From an uncultured Desulfovibrio sp. (GTDB taxonomy: Bacteria > Desulfobacterota > Desulfovibrionia > Desulfovibrionales > Desulfovibrionaceae): a DNA stretch of 35,454 nucleotides. Below are positions 23,714 to 34,203 of this stretch, piece after piece; the stretch's first letter is position 1, and each line of letters begins with the position of its first letter. The stretch is from NCBI GenBank assembly GCA_949291675.1, contig CASEWR010000122.1, positions 1 to 35,454 on the forward strand. Direction: 5' to 3'. The position numbers were made by a program, and so were the translations under genes. Under the pieces are notes generated by a model that was not told the origin of the DNA, did not search any database, and was given only the letters and a program-made list of their open reading frames with translations.

Positions 23714-24418
23714 TTACTCCTTGCTGGGTTTGCCAGATTTGCTGCCGTCCCAGGCGGCAAGTATGTCGCGTGCATCAGACTCCTGTGTCACAGGCAGCCT
23801 GGCCAGGCTGCAGAAGTCATCGGCAGTGTCTATGTCCAGTTTGACGTCCGGGCGCCTGAGCCAGGTTTCCTCAGGGTCAAAGGTCCCGATGGAAAAGAGC
23901 TCTTTGTTGTCCCAGATGTAGTTGAGGCAGTGCTCGCGCTGCGAGGCCTCGGTGGCACGACGTCCGATCTCCTCCAAAAGTCCGGCAGCAACCATTTCCG
24001 CGCCCAGGCCGTCAGGCCAGAGATTGGCGCGGGGGATATGATTGTAACAATAGTCGAAGCTGCTATTGTCGTAAAAATCCACAAGTCTGTCTATGGCTTC
24101 TCCCCAGACCAGGGGATTATCCGCGCAGATGCGCACCACGCGCTCAGCCTGCACGGATCTCGCAGCCATGAGGAAGCGGGTCAGCACGTCCTGCTCGGGA
24201 CCGCGCACAACCCTGACCCCCTGCCCTTCCAGGTGGTCGGCCAGCACGTCATCGCGGGCAGTGTCGGGCATGGCAACCACCACACCGTCCAGCAGTCTGG
24301 CCTTTGCCACCCTGCGCACCACCCAGTCAATAAGGGCATGGCCGCGCAGGCAGAGCAGGGACTTCATGGGCAGACGGGAGGAACCCACCCGTGCCTGAAT
24401 GATGGCAACTGTTTTCAT
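23714..24418 (-). CDS. SpsF-like cytidylyltransferase / nucleotidyltransferase family protein
   Basis: A 234-residue GT-A-fold nucleotidyltransferase of the SpsF / CMP-acidic-sugar synthetase type. The nucleotide-binding start is intact: VAIIQARVGSSRLPMKSLL, the Arg-x-Gly-Ser-x-Arg-Leu-Pro-x-Lys signature. RICADNPLVWGEAIDRLVDF supplies the conserved aspartate, and VKLDIDTADDF is the usual C-terminal metal motif. Such enzymes usually activate acidic or amino sugars as CMP derivatives for surface polysaccharides or flagellin. It follows, 42 bases downstream, a cytidylyltransferase-PseG fusion whose own nucleotide loop is degenerate, so this protein may be the working activating enzyme of the cluster (inference). 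Confidence 0.85.
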   Translation of the reverse strand: MKTVAIIQARVGSSRLPMKSLLCLRGHALIDWVVRRVAKARLLDGVVVAMPDTARDDVLADHLEGQGVRVVRGPEQDVLTRFLMAARSVQAERVVRICADNPLVWGEAIDRLVDFYDNSSFDYCYNHIPRANLWPDGLGAEMVAAGLLEEIGRRATEASQREHCLNYIWDNKELFSIGTFDPEETWLRRPDVKLDIDTADDFCSLARLPVTQESDARDILAAWDGSKSGKPSKE

Positions 24419-24460
24419 GAAACTGTGCGGGGGCGCTGGGAAAGCCCCCCGTCTCCTCCT

Positions 24461-26164
24461 TTACTCTGCGGCCTGGTGCGCAGGCCCTGCTACCACGGCA
24501 GATGGCTGCACAGCACCGGACCCATCCGGCCCGTCAGGCAGAAGGTCCAGAATGCGCCTGATCACTTTGGCCTTGTTGCAGGTGAAGTCCAGGGCTGCCA
24601 TGCGCTCATGGAAGCGCTGGCGCTGCCTTGCCCCCAGCATGGCACAAAAGGCCCGCAGGATCTTTTTGTCTGTCACCTTGTCCATGAGGCCCAGGAAGAC
24701 AAAGCCGTACTTCGGTCTGGCAAAGCTGTGGGTTGCCTCGCGCTCATGGGTGGCCAGCACCATGGCAGGCACACGCATGTGGGCAAGCTCGTAGGTTGTG
24801 CGCCCTGCAGAACAGATGCACAAGTCCGCGCCTTCCATCATGCGGCTCATGACATTGGTTGCCCAGGTGAAGGAAATGAGGGGATTGGCCTCCTGTGCTT
24901 CCTGCACACGCCTCTCCATCTCGTAGCGATGCATGTAGCCGGGGCCGGCCACAATGCGGATGGCAATGCCCTTCTCCCTGCAGACAGGCTCGATGAGCTC
25001 GAAGATTCTGCGGGTGAAGTTGCGCTGATCTGTGCCGCCGAAGGTGATGAGCACTGTCTTCACCTCCTTGCGGAACACATTGCGGGTGGCATTGACAAAT
25101 TCATCGCGCAGACAGAACCACTCCGGCCCGTAGAGCCTGTCAGGCGTACTCTGGGGAGCGTCGTAGACGGCATTGATGACCAGGTCGGCAAGGGCAGAGC
25201 CCTCGCCCTCGTCCTCAAAGTTCACGGTGCGCACGCCGGCCTTCTTCAGAGCTTCCATGTACTCGGCATCGGTATTGAGAATGTCGTTGACCACAAGGTC
25301 AGGACGCAGCCTGAGCACGGACTTTTCCAGACGCTCCTCGCCCTGGCGGGTGGAGTGATAGTCGCGCTCGGCAATGCTCTGCACTGCCAGCTCGGACTCT
25401 CTGGTGCACACAAAGGATATCTTGTGGTCCGCTATCTCGTGGGCCAGCATGAGGGCGCGGTAGATATGCCCCATGCCAATGGCAGGCCAGCCTGCCACCA
25501 CAAAGACGATGTGGCGCCTGCGCAAAAGATGCTCGCAGATCCACCAGTCCTGGTAGGACTGAATCTCGATGGCCCTGTCATTGAGGAAGTAGGGCACCAC
25601 GTTGTCCATGTGGGCGGAATGGCCCTCGGCAAGGGCCCGGATGAGGGCCTCGGAGCGCAGGATGATGAGCGCCCTGCTCTCCACCACCACTTCAAATTCG
25701 CCCACTTCCTCGTCCAGCAGCTGCTCCAGATTCTGGCCCTGCACGCTCCACACGCGCTGATGCACACTCTTGACTGTCACCAGGCTGTCGCAGCCGCTGT
25801 CCAGATACTTGTGCCAGGCGTCTTCCACATCCACCCAGGTGATGAGGGGGCAGGAGGCGCGCAGCACAATGCAGTGCTCGTACTTTTGCGACAATTCACT
25901 CAAAACATCGCGCATTTCCGCGACAATGTTCAGGGTGCGGAACTTGAGATCCTTGTTGCACCTGGTCTGCACGCCTGCCCGCTCGCAGATGAGGACGATT
26001 TCCTGGCTGTCGGTGAGCACATAGATGTCCTCACCGCCGACCACACCCCTCGCAGTGTTGATGCCGCGCTCCATGAGGGTCACACCTGCCAGCTTCTTTA
26101 CCAGCTGGTCAGGAATGACGGCATTTTTCTTGATGGCGGGAATGACAATGCAGCGCTTGCGCAT
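24461..26164 (-). CDS. Cytidylyltransferase-like domain fused to PseG-like nucleotide-sugar hydrolase domain
   Basis: A 567-residue two-domain protein. Residues 1 to about 215 resemble CMP-acidic-sugar synthetases (MRKRCIVIPAIKKNAVIPDQ, then VLRASCPLITWVDVEDAWHK). The usual IPARxGSKxIPxKN loop is replaced, lacking the Arg and Gly-Ser. Residues about 220 to 540 resemble PseG, the GT-B-fold enzyme that removes UDP from 2,4-diacetamido-trideoxy-altropyranose in pseudaminic acid synthesis. GWPAIGMGHIYRALMLA keeps the catalytic His in GxGHxxR, and ITFGGTDQRNFTRRI and CSAGRTTYELAHMRVPAMVL are typical. Its start is one base from the aminotransferase stop, so the genes are co-translated. PseF-PseG fusions are known; the substrate here is not determined, because other pse genes are not seen. 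Confidence 0.82.
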   Translation of the reverse strand: MRKRCIVIPAIKKNAVIPDQLVKKLAGVTLMERGINTARGVVGGEDIYVLTDSQEIVLICERAGVQTRCNKDLKFRTLNIVAEMRDVLSELSQKYEHCIVLRASCPLITWVDVEDAWHKYLDSGCDSLVTVKSVHQRVWSVQGQNLEQLLDEEVGEFEVVVESRALIILRSEALIRALAEGHSAHMDNVVPYFLNDRAIEIQSYQDWWICEHLLRRRHIVFVVAGWPAIGMGHIYRALMLAHEIADHKISFVCTRESELAVQSIAERDYHSTRQGEERLEKSVLRLRPDLVVNDILNTDAEYMEALKKAGVRTVNFEDEGEGSALADLVINAVYDAPQSTPDRLYGPEWFCLRDEFVNATRNVFRKEVKTVLITFGGTDQRNFTRRIFELIEPVCREKGIAIRIVAGPGYMHRYEMERRVQEAQEANPLISFTWATNVMSRMMEGADLCICSAGRTTYELAHMRVPAMVLATHEREATHSFARPKYGFVFLGLMDKVTDKKILRAFCAMLGARQRQRFHERMAALDFTCNKAKVIRRILDLLPDGPDGSGAVQPSAVVAGPAHQAAE

Positions 26165-26165
26165 A

Positions 26166-27356
26166 CTACCCCCGTAACGAGGTCAGCACTTCCCTGGCAG
26201 AGGCGAGCATATAGGCGCAGTCCTCATCGCTCATCCAGGCCTGGAAGGGGAAGGAAACCATGGTATCGTAGAAGAGATCTCCGTTGGGGCAGTCGGCGTC
26301 GCCAAGACCCTGACGGATGTAATAGTCATAACGATTGAGCGGGATGTACTGCACCACGCACTTGATGCCCTTTTCCTCGTACATGGCACGCATGAAGGCA
26401 TCGCGCTTTTCCTGCCCTGTGGTCATGCGGGCAACCAGCAGGTGGTAGTTGTGCCGCGCTGTCTCCTCGCGCAGAAATTCCAGCTCCGGGAAGTCGGCAA
26501 GGCCGTCAATGAAGGCCAGGGCGCGCCTGCGCTTTGCCTCGTTGATGGCATCAATGCGCTCAAGCAGTTTGCAGCCCAGGGCGCATTCCACCTCACCCAG
26601 GCTGTAATTATTGGGCTGCAGGGCAATGCCGTCCAGCATGGGCAAATCCACATTGCCCATGGCAGGCTTCCAGTAGTCCGCACGCTCGAAGGCGTAGGCG
26701 CAGTGCCCGTTGTGGCGCAGCATGGGCAGGAGTTCCTGGTATTTTCTGTCCTTCACCCAGATCATGCCACCCTCGCCCAGGGTGGTGAGGTTCTTGTGGG
26801 AATGAAAGGAGAAGGTGGCCATATCGCCGAAGGTGCCGGACTTTCTGCCCTTGTACTCTGCACCAATGCTCTGGGCAGCATCCTCGATGAGCAGGACACC
26901 GCGCTCACGGCACAGATCGGCAATCTCGTCCATGGGGGCCACATAGCCGTAGAGATGCACGACCACCACGGCCTTTGTCTTCTCTGTCATGGCCTTTGCA
27001 ATGGTTTCGGGCGTCACCACATGGGTGTGCAGGTCCACATCGCACCAGCGAAGCGCAGCCCCCTTCTTGAGGTAGGGATAGGCAGAGGCTGTGAAGGTGT
27101 GGGAGGGAATGACCAGCTCATCGCCCGGGGCAAAGCAGCACAGCTGTGCGCTGAGCTCAAGGGCAGAGGCGCCGTTCATGACCGCAAAGCAGCTGCCCTC
27201 TTCGACACCCTGATACCTGGCAAAGGCTTTTTCAAACTGCTGCAGGTATTTGCCCTGGGTCAGAGGCTCTGCAGTACGCATAACCTCGGCAACAAGGGCA
27301 ATTTCCTCTTCTGTATAGCGGATGGAACGTCCGCTGAAATTGATGCGTAAATCCAT
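26166..27356 (-). CDS. DegT/DnrJ/EryC1/StrS family sugar aminotransferase
   Basis: A 396-residue PLP-dependent aminotransferase that puts an amino group on a keto sugar. FAVMNGASALELSAQL is the phosphate-binding start, VIPSHTFTASAYPYL and LLIEDAAQSIGAEYKG contain the PLP-contacting residues, and FSFHSHKNLTTLGEGGM carries the catalytic lysine. The family length is matched. It lies directly downstream of a KdnB-like sugar dehydrogenase gene. In Shewanella, KdnB oxidises Kdo at C8 and a DegT-type enzyme (KdnA) aminates it. A similar oxidise-then-aminate step is likely here, although this protein is not obviously KdnA itself. The start ATG 27356 is preceded immediately by four 8-bp repeats that carry the only Shine-Dalgarno-like sequences. 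Confidence 0.9.
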   Translation of the reverse strand: MDLRINFSGRSIRYTEEEIALVAEVMRTAEPLTQGKYLQQFEKAFARYQGVEEGSCFAVMNGASALELSAQLCCFAPGDELVIPSHTFTASAYPYLKKGAALRWCDVDLHTHVVTPETIAKAMTEKTKAVVVVHLYGYVAPMDEIADLCRERGVLLIEDAAQSIGAEYKGRKSGTFGDMATFSFHSHKNLTTLGEGGMIWVKDRKYQELLPMLRHNGHCAYAFERADYWKPAMGNVDLPMLDGIALQPNNYSLGEVECALGCKLLERIDAINEAKRRRALAFIDGLADFPELEFLREETARHNYHLLVARMTTGQEKRDAFMRAMYEEKGIKCVVQYIPLNRYDYYIRQGLGDADCPNGDLFYDTMVSFPFQAWMSDEDCAYMLASAREVLTSLRG

Positions 27357-27388
27357 ATCCTGATGTCCTGATGTCCTGATATCCTGAT
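27357..27388 (-). repeat. Four 8-bp tandem repeats forming the ribosome-binding region of the aminotransferase gene
   Basis: On the minus strand four copies of TCAGGAYA-type units (consensus YATCAGGA) end directly at the ATG. AGGA occurs in each; the nearest is too close to the start (two bases) and the next lies ten bases away. A change in copy number would leave the spacing from AGGA to ATG the same but alter the leader length. Confidence 0.75.
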
Positions 27389-27433
27389 GCCCCGGTGTCC
27401 CGGACGCTCCGTGTCCCGGAAGCCTGGACGCGC

Positions 27434-27460
27434 GTGCGAAGGGGTTTGTCCCCTTCGCAC
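27434..27460 (-). terminator. 11-bp hairpin after the KdnB-like gene
   Basis: GTGCGAAGGGG and CCCCTTCGCAC form a perfect stem with a TTTGT loop, 36 bases past the dehydrogenase stop and 46 bases before the repeats of the aminotransferase leader. No T run follows on the minus strand. It may be a partial terminator or RNA-stabilising structure between the two genes. Confidence 0.5.
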
Positions 27461-27495
27461 CTGATCAGCATTCGTGAAAACCCTTTGGCGTCCAG

Positions 27496-28578
27496 CTACA
27501 TGCGCTTGAAGCGGGCAATGACGTTTTCAGGGGTAAGCACCTTGCGGAAATCCGGGCCAAGGGCATTGGTCAGCGGCTTTTCATGCACAATGCTGGCATC
27601 ATAGAGCTGCTGATACTGGGCGTCCGTCAGATTGGCGCAAATGCCCTTTTTCAGGCTCACACCCTGCTTTGCCATCATGCCCATCACTTCGCTGTGCTGT
27701 TCGGGATAGATGTCCTCAAGCACGGAAAGGGCATAGCAGTTGGCAATGCCGTGATGCATGTGCAACACCATGGAGAGACCGGCACTGATGGGATGCACAA
27801 CGCCCACAAAGCCTGCGGCAAGACCGCCGAGATAGGAGGCAATCATGAGCTTTTCGCGATTTTCTGCAGTCATCATGTCTGCAGAAAGGAAGACCTGACG
27901 GGAAAGATCAATGGCCTTTTCAGCCAGGCTGTCCACAACCACATTGCGATAGGAGCCGGACAGGGACTCAAAGCAGTGCATATAGGTGTCAATGCCTGTG
28001 AAGAAATACTGCTCTCTCGGCACAGTCACGGACAGATCAGGATCCAGCACCAGCTGATCAAACATGGTGAAGTCGCTGTTCATGCCCAGCTTGAGGTTCT
28101 TCACCTCATTGCAGAGCACGCCTGTGCGCGAGGACTCGGAGCCTGTGCCGGACAGGGTGGGACATCCGATCTTGTAGGGAGCGGGATTCTTCACCAGTTC
28201 CCAGCCCTGGTAGTCTTCGGCCCTGCCGGGGTTGGTGAGCAGATTGCCCACGCATTTGCAGGTGTCCATGGTGGCACCGCCGCCAAAGGCCAGCAGCGCA
28301 CAGGGCAGTGCACCCTCAAGGCCTTCCTTCACCTGCTTTGTATAGGCATCAATGCCATCCGTGGTGGGCTCTTCTGTGCTGTCCACAAAGACGATCACGT
28401 CCTTGTCCTGCACCGGAAGGCGTTTGGGCAGATCACTGGTGGTAAAGAAGTGGTCAAAGAACCACACTGCCTGGCCACCCCTGGCGCGCAGGGGAGCAAG
28501 CACTTCCTCAAGCTGGGAAATGGCACCCTGGCCGATCATGACATAGCCGACGTTCTTGGCATTCCTGTATGAAGACAT
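27496..28578 (-). CDS. kdnB: KdnB-like iron-containing alcohol dehydrogenase (3-deoxy-octulosonate 8-oxidase family)
   Basis: A 360-residue group III metal-dependent alcohol dehydrogenase. It has FGGGATMDTCKCVGNLL (NAD binding), CPTLSGTGSESSRTGVL, and the metal-ligand region with HPISAGLSMVLHMHHGIANC. Stretches such as STEEPTTDGID, NPGRAEDYQGWELVKNPAPY and LKLGMNSDFTMFDQLVLDPD closely recall Shewanella KdnB as I remember it. KdnB oxidises the C8 hydroxyl of Kdo as the first step to 8-amino-Kdo. The start is ATG 28578 (MSSYRNAKNVGYVMIGQGAI); the open frame extends further but is Pro/Arg-rich and unlike the family. It heads a cluster with an aminotransferase, a cytidylyltransferase-PseG fusion and an SpsF-like gene, consistent with making an amino-modified CMP-activated acidic sugar. 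Confidence 0.8.
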   Translation of the reverse strand: MSSYRNAKNVGYVMIGQGAISQLEEVLAPLRARGGQAVWFFDHFFTTSDLPKRLPVQDKDVIVFVDSTEEPTTDGIDAYTKQVKEGLEGALPCALLAFGGGATMDTCKCVGNLLTNPGRAEDYQGWELVKNPAPYKIGCPTLSGTGSESSRTGVLCNEVKNLKLGMNSDFTMFDQLVLDPDLSVTVPREQYFFTGIDTYMHCFESLSGSYRNVVVDSLAEKAIDLSRQVFLSADMMTAENREKLMIASYLGGLAAGFVGVVHPISAGLSMVLHMHHGIANCYALSVLEDIYPEQHSEVMGMMAKQGVSLKKGICANLTDAQYQQLYDASIVHEKPLTNALGPDFRKVLTPENVIARFKRM

Positions 28579-29088
28579 TGCTGCACGTTCTCCGTATGAC
28601 CCCGGACAGCCGGCAGATTTTGCTCCCTGGCTGCGGGGGAAAATGGGGATGCACCTGGGGATGCACGGATCCGTCCGGTTCAGCCTGAAGCAGCCTGAAT
28701 CAGGCTTGCTCAGTCTTGCGCAGTCCGGATCAGATCCCGGAAAATCCCGGATCGGGGGAAAAGGCATGCCATACGCCGGCATGCTTCCTACCTTCTAGCG
28801 AAAGCCGTTCCTGGGGACAAGCCCGGCGAGGCAGGGTGTGTGGTACGCTTTTGCAAATATCCCGGGAGGATAGAAGGAAAAATCGCCTTTGTGGCAATGA
28901 GCCCGAAGCGCAGGCAGGAGAGTGCGCGCACAGGACAAAGGCTGCAGGGGCTGCGGGACAGGTTCAGGACAGGATCAGGGCAGGTGGCAGGCTGTGCTGC
29001 TGCCGGAAGAGACGGCAGCAGCACACAAACACCCTGCACAAACACTCTGTACAAACAGGAGATGCCCAAGCCCCTGGCAACGACCTGT
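28579..29088. other. Intergenic region between folD and the KdnB-like gene
   Basis: No gene could be supported here. It holds a perfect 13-bp hairpin at 28993-29025 (TGTGCTGCTGCCG and complement, seven-base loop) about 65 bases past the folD stop, a probable minus-strand terminator without a T run. Short imperfect repeats follow (CACAAAC/GTACAAAC near 29020-29060; CAGCCTGAA and CCCGGATC copies near 28680-28760). No clear promoter for the KdnB-like gene was found. Confidence 0.5.
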
Positions 29089-29985
29089 TTACAAACCGAG
29101 GCGGCTGCGCCAGGACTGCACGGTATTGGCGAGCAGCATGGCAATGGTCATGGGGCCCACGCCGCCGGGCACAGGGGTGATGGCCTGCACCTTGTCGCAC
29201 ACTGCGGCATAGTCCACATCGCCGCACAGGCCTTCCTCTGTCCTGTTGATGCCCACGTCAATGACCACTGCGCCTTCCTTCACCATGTCGGCAGTGATGA
29301 ACTTCGGCCTGCCTATGGCTGCAAAGAGGAAGTCAGCCTCGCGGCACACGGCTGCCAGATTTTCAGTGCGGGAGTGGCAGACAGTCACTGTGGCATTGCC
29401 GAACCTGCCCGGGCGCATGAGCAGAGAGGCCAGGGGCTTGCCCACGATATTGGAGCGGCCCACCACCACGGCCTTCCTGCCTTCGGTAGGCAGGTCATAG
29501 CGGCGCAGAAGCTCGATGACACCGGCAGGGGTACAGGACACAAAACCGGGCAGGCCAAGCACAAGGCGGCCCACACTCACAGGGTGGAAGCCGTCCACGT
29601 CCTTGTCAGGGTCAATGGCCAGAAGGCACTTGTCAGCATCAAGGCCGGCAGGCAGGGGCAGCTGCAGGAGAATGCCGTCCACGGCAGGGTCGGCATTGCA
29701 GGCGGCAATGAGCGCAAGCAGCTCGTCCTGGCTGGTTGTGGCAGGCAGGCGGTGGGGAAAGGAGAGGATGCCGGTCTCGGCACAGGCCCGTTCCTTGTTG
29801 CGCACATAGACCTGGGAGGCAGGGTCCTCGCCCACCAGGATCACTGCCAGGCCCGGGGCGCGCACCCCCTTTGCCACAGTCTGCTCGATTTCCGTTCTGA
29901 TTTCACTGCGAATGTCTGCAGCAGTTTTCTTACCATCTATGATCGTACTGCCGTCTGTAATCTTCTTTTCGTCTTTCTGGATCAT
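29089..29985 (-). CDS. folD: Bifunctional methylenetetrahydrofolate dehydrogenase / methenyltetrahydrofolate cyclohydrolase
   Basis: FolD interconverts methylene-, methenyl- and 10-formyl-tetrahydrofolate using NADP, supplying one-carbon units for purines and formyl-Met. The 298-residue protein starts at ATG 29985, with GGAGG four bases upstream. Hallmarks are [25 protein letters not shown] (catalytic YxxxK), [45 protein letters not shown] and [17 protein letters not shown]. It is the second gene after eno, a pairing also seen in Desulfovibrio genomes. Its product 10-formyl-THF is the substrate of PurN, encoded elsewhere in this window. Confidence 0.95.
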   Translation of the reverse strand: MIQKDEKKITDGSTIIDGKKTAADIRSEIRTEIEQTVAKGVRAPGLAVILVGEDPASQVYVRNKERACAETGILSFPHRLPATTSQDELLALIAACNADPAVDGILLQLPLPAGLDADKCLLAIDPDKDVDGFHPVSVGRLVLGLPGFVSCTPAGVIELLRRYDLPTEGRKAVVVGRSNIVGKPLASLLMRPGRFGNATVTVCHSRTENLAAVCREADFLFAAIGRPKFITADMVKEGAVVIDVGINRTEEGLCGDVDYAAVCDKVQAITPVPGGVGPMTIAMLLANTVQSWRSRLGL

Positions 29986-30000
29986 TCCGCCTCCATAGGC

Positions 30001-30063
30001 CAGACAGGCCGCACTATGCGGCCTGTCTGACAAGCAGGGGGAGAAGGCATGCCCTCTCCCCCT
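30001..30063 (-). terminator. Two hairpins between eno and folD
   Basis: A first stem pairs AGGGGGAG (30036-30043) with CTCCCCCT (30056-30063). A second, perfect 13-bp stem pairs CAGACAGGCCGCA (30001-30013) with its complement (30017-30029) around a three-base loop. Neither has a T run on the minus strand. They lie 55-117 bases after the eno stop and directly before the folD ribosome binding site, so they may tune folD expression relative to eno. Confidence 0.5.
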
Positions 30064-30117
30064 GATAGGTCTGCGCTGTGTCAGACAGCTGTCTGTTTGT
30101 CCGGGGAAATGCGGGAC

Positions 30118-31464
<1,347 letters not shown>

Positions 31465-31467
31465 TTA

Positions 31468-31483
31468 TGGTCAGATGTGACCA
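31468..31483. promoter_or_regulatory. 16-bp palindrome upstream of eno (possible operator)
   Basis: TGGTCAGATGTGACCA is a perfect 6-4-6 inverted repeat, 40 bases upstream of the eno GTG. Its spacing resembles Crp/Fnr-family sites, but the half-site is not the classical one. Regulator unknown. Confidence 0.35.
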
Positions 31484-31616
31484 GTGCAGATAGGTAGTGG
31501 AAAAAGGGTGTCCAAACGTTCCTGCTGCACCCGCAGCGGAATGTCGGCTCATTGTCAGGAGAATATCAGTGGAATGTCAGGGCAGCGTCACAGCAGCAAA
31601 AGAGCCCGGCAGCAGT

Positions 31617-32462
31617 TCAGCACCGTTGTGCCGCATGCTTCGCCTGTTCTGTCGTCTGCTCTGTCGTATGATCTGTATGATCCGTATGATGCTCTTCATA
31701 GAGCAGTCTCAGGCCCTGCAGCAGAAGGTCCGGTGTGACCTCTTCCAGGGCAGGCGTGAGACGGGCAATGCGGGCAGCAAAGCCGCCTGTGCCCACAACG
31801 CGCACAGGCCCCTGCAGCTGGGCAGAGAGGCGGGCAACCAGGCCCTCCACCATGCTGGCAAAGCCGAAGAGGATACCGTGGCGTATACTGGTGGAGGTAT
31901 CACGCCCTGGTGTGGGCTCAAGGTCCTCGCAGTCCAGGTTCACGCCGGGCAGCTTGGCTGTTGCCCCTGCCAGGGAATTGAGGGCTGTGAGAGGGCCGGG
32001 AAAGATGAGGCCGCCAAGGTAGGATGCCCCCTGCACACAGTCAAAGGTCACTGCCGTGCCAAAGTCCACCACCACAAGGGCCGGGGTGTCAGGATGCAGC
32101 ACTCTGGCAGCCCAGGCGGCCACCAGTCTGTCCGCACCGACCTGATCGGCACGGTAATAGTGGTTTTCCAGGGGAACGGGCAGATCTCCCGGTGTGAAAA
32201 GCACAGGGCAGCCCACATAGCGGGTGATGGCTTGTGTGAACAGCGGGTCCATGCCGGGCACAACGGAACAGATGACGCAGGCTGCAAAGTCTGTTGTGTC
32301 GCAGCCGGCATGGTGCAGCAGCGCAAGCAGGGAAAAGCCCAGACTGTCGCTTGTCTGGCCGCTGCTGGTCTGCAGGCTGTACACGTCGCGCGTCCCGTCG
32401 TGCACAAGCCCGATCTTCATTGTCGTATTGCCTATATCGACAAGAATAAGGTTCGTGGGCAT
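31617..32462 (-). CDS. coaX: Type III pantothenate kinase
   Basis: CoaX phosphorylates pantothenate, the first step of coenzyme A synthesis, and needs a monovalent cation. The 281-residue protein starts at ATG 32462 (MPTNLILVDIGNTTMKIGLV), with GGAG four bases upstream. The DxGNT phosphate loop, the pantothenate-site motif ADQVGADRLVAAWAA, and VVVDFGTAVTFDCV and VVGTGGFAARI of the ASKHA fold are all present. The frame is open 134 codons further, but that part is Pro/Gln/Cys-rich and outside the family. The last 24 residues (HHTDHTDHTTEQTTEQAKHA and following) are low-complexity, encoded by short repeats (TGATC, GTCGTCTG types), and are not part of the domain. Transcribed divergently from mreB. 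Confidence 0.92.
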   Translation of the reverse strand: MPTNLILVDIGNTTMKIGLVHDGTRDVYSLQTSSGQTSDSLGFSLLALLHHAGCDTTDFAACVICSVVPGMDPLFTQAITRYVGCPVLFTPGDLPVPLENHYYRADQVGADRLVAAWAARVLHPDTPALVVVDFGTAVTFDCVQGASYLGGLIFPGPLTALNSLAGATAKLPGVNLDCEDLEPTPGRDTSTSIRHGILFGFASMVEGLVARLSAQLQGPVRVVGTGGFAARIARLTPALEEVTPDLLLQGLRLLYEEHHTDHTDHTTEQTTEQAKHAAQRC

Positions 32463-34043
<1,581 letters not shown>

Positions 34044-34203
34044 CATCATCCCGGAACACGCAGGCCGGGACATGCAGGGCTGACAGCTTCTGGCCGGCTT
34101 TTCTTGTGCAGGGAGGCGTCCCGCCATGCCGGGATGTCTCCCTGCTGTCGCACCTGCCCCCTGCCCACCTGCCATTCTTCTTGTGCTGCCATGGGGAGTT
34201 TTT

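Noticed and set aside
23930..26338. 802-codon plus-strand frame opposite the cytidylyltransferase genes
   Set aside because: It is antisense to two genes with clear enzyme motifs; its own translation is His/Gly/Ala-rich low-complexity without domains.
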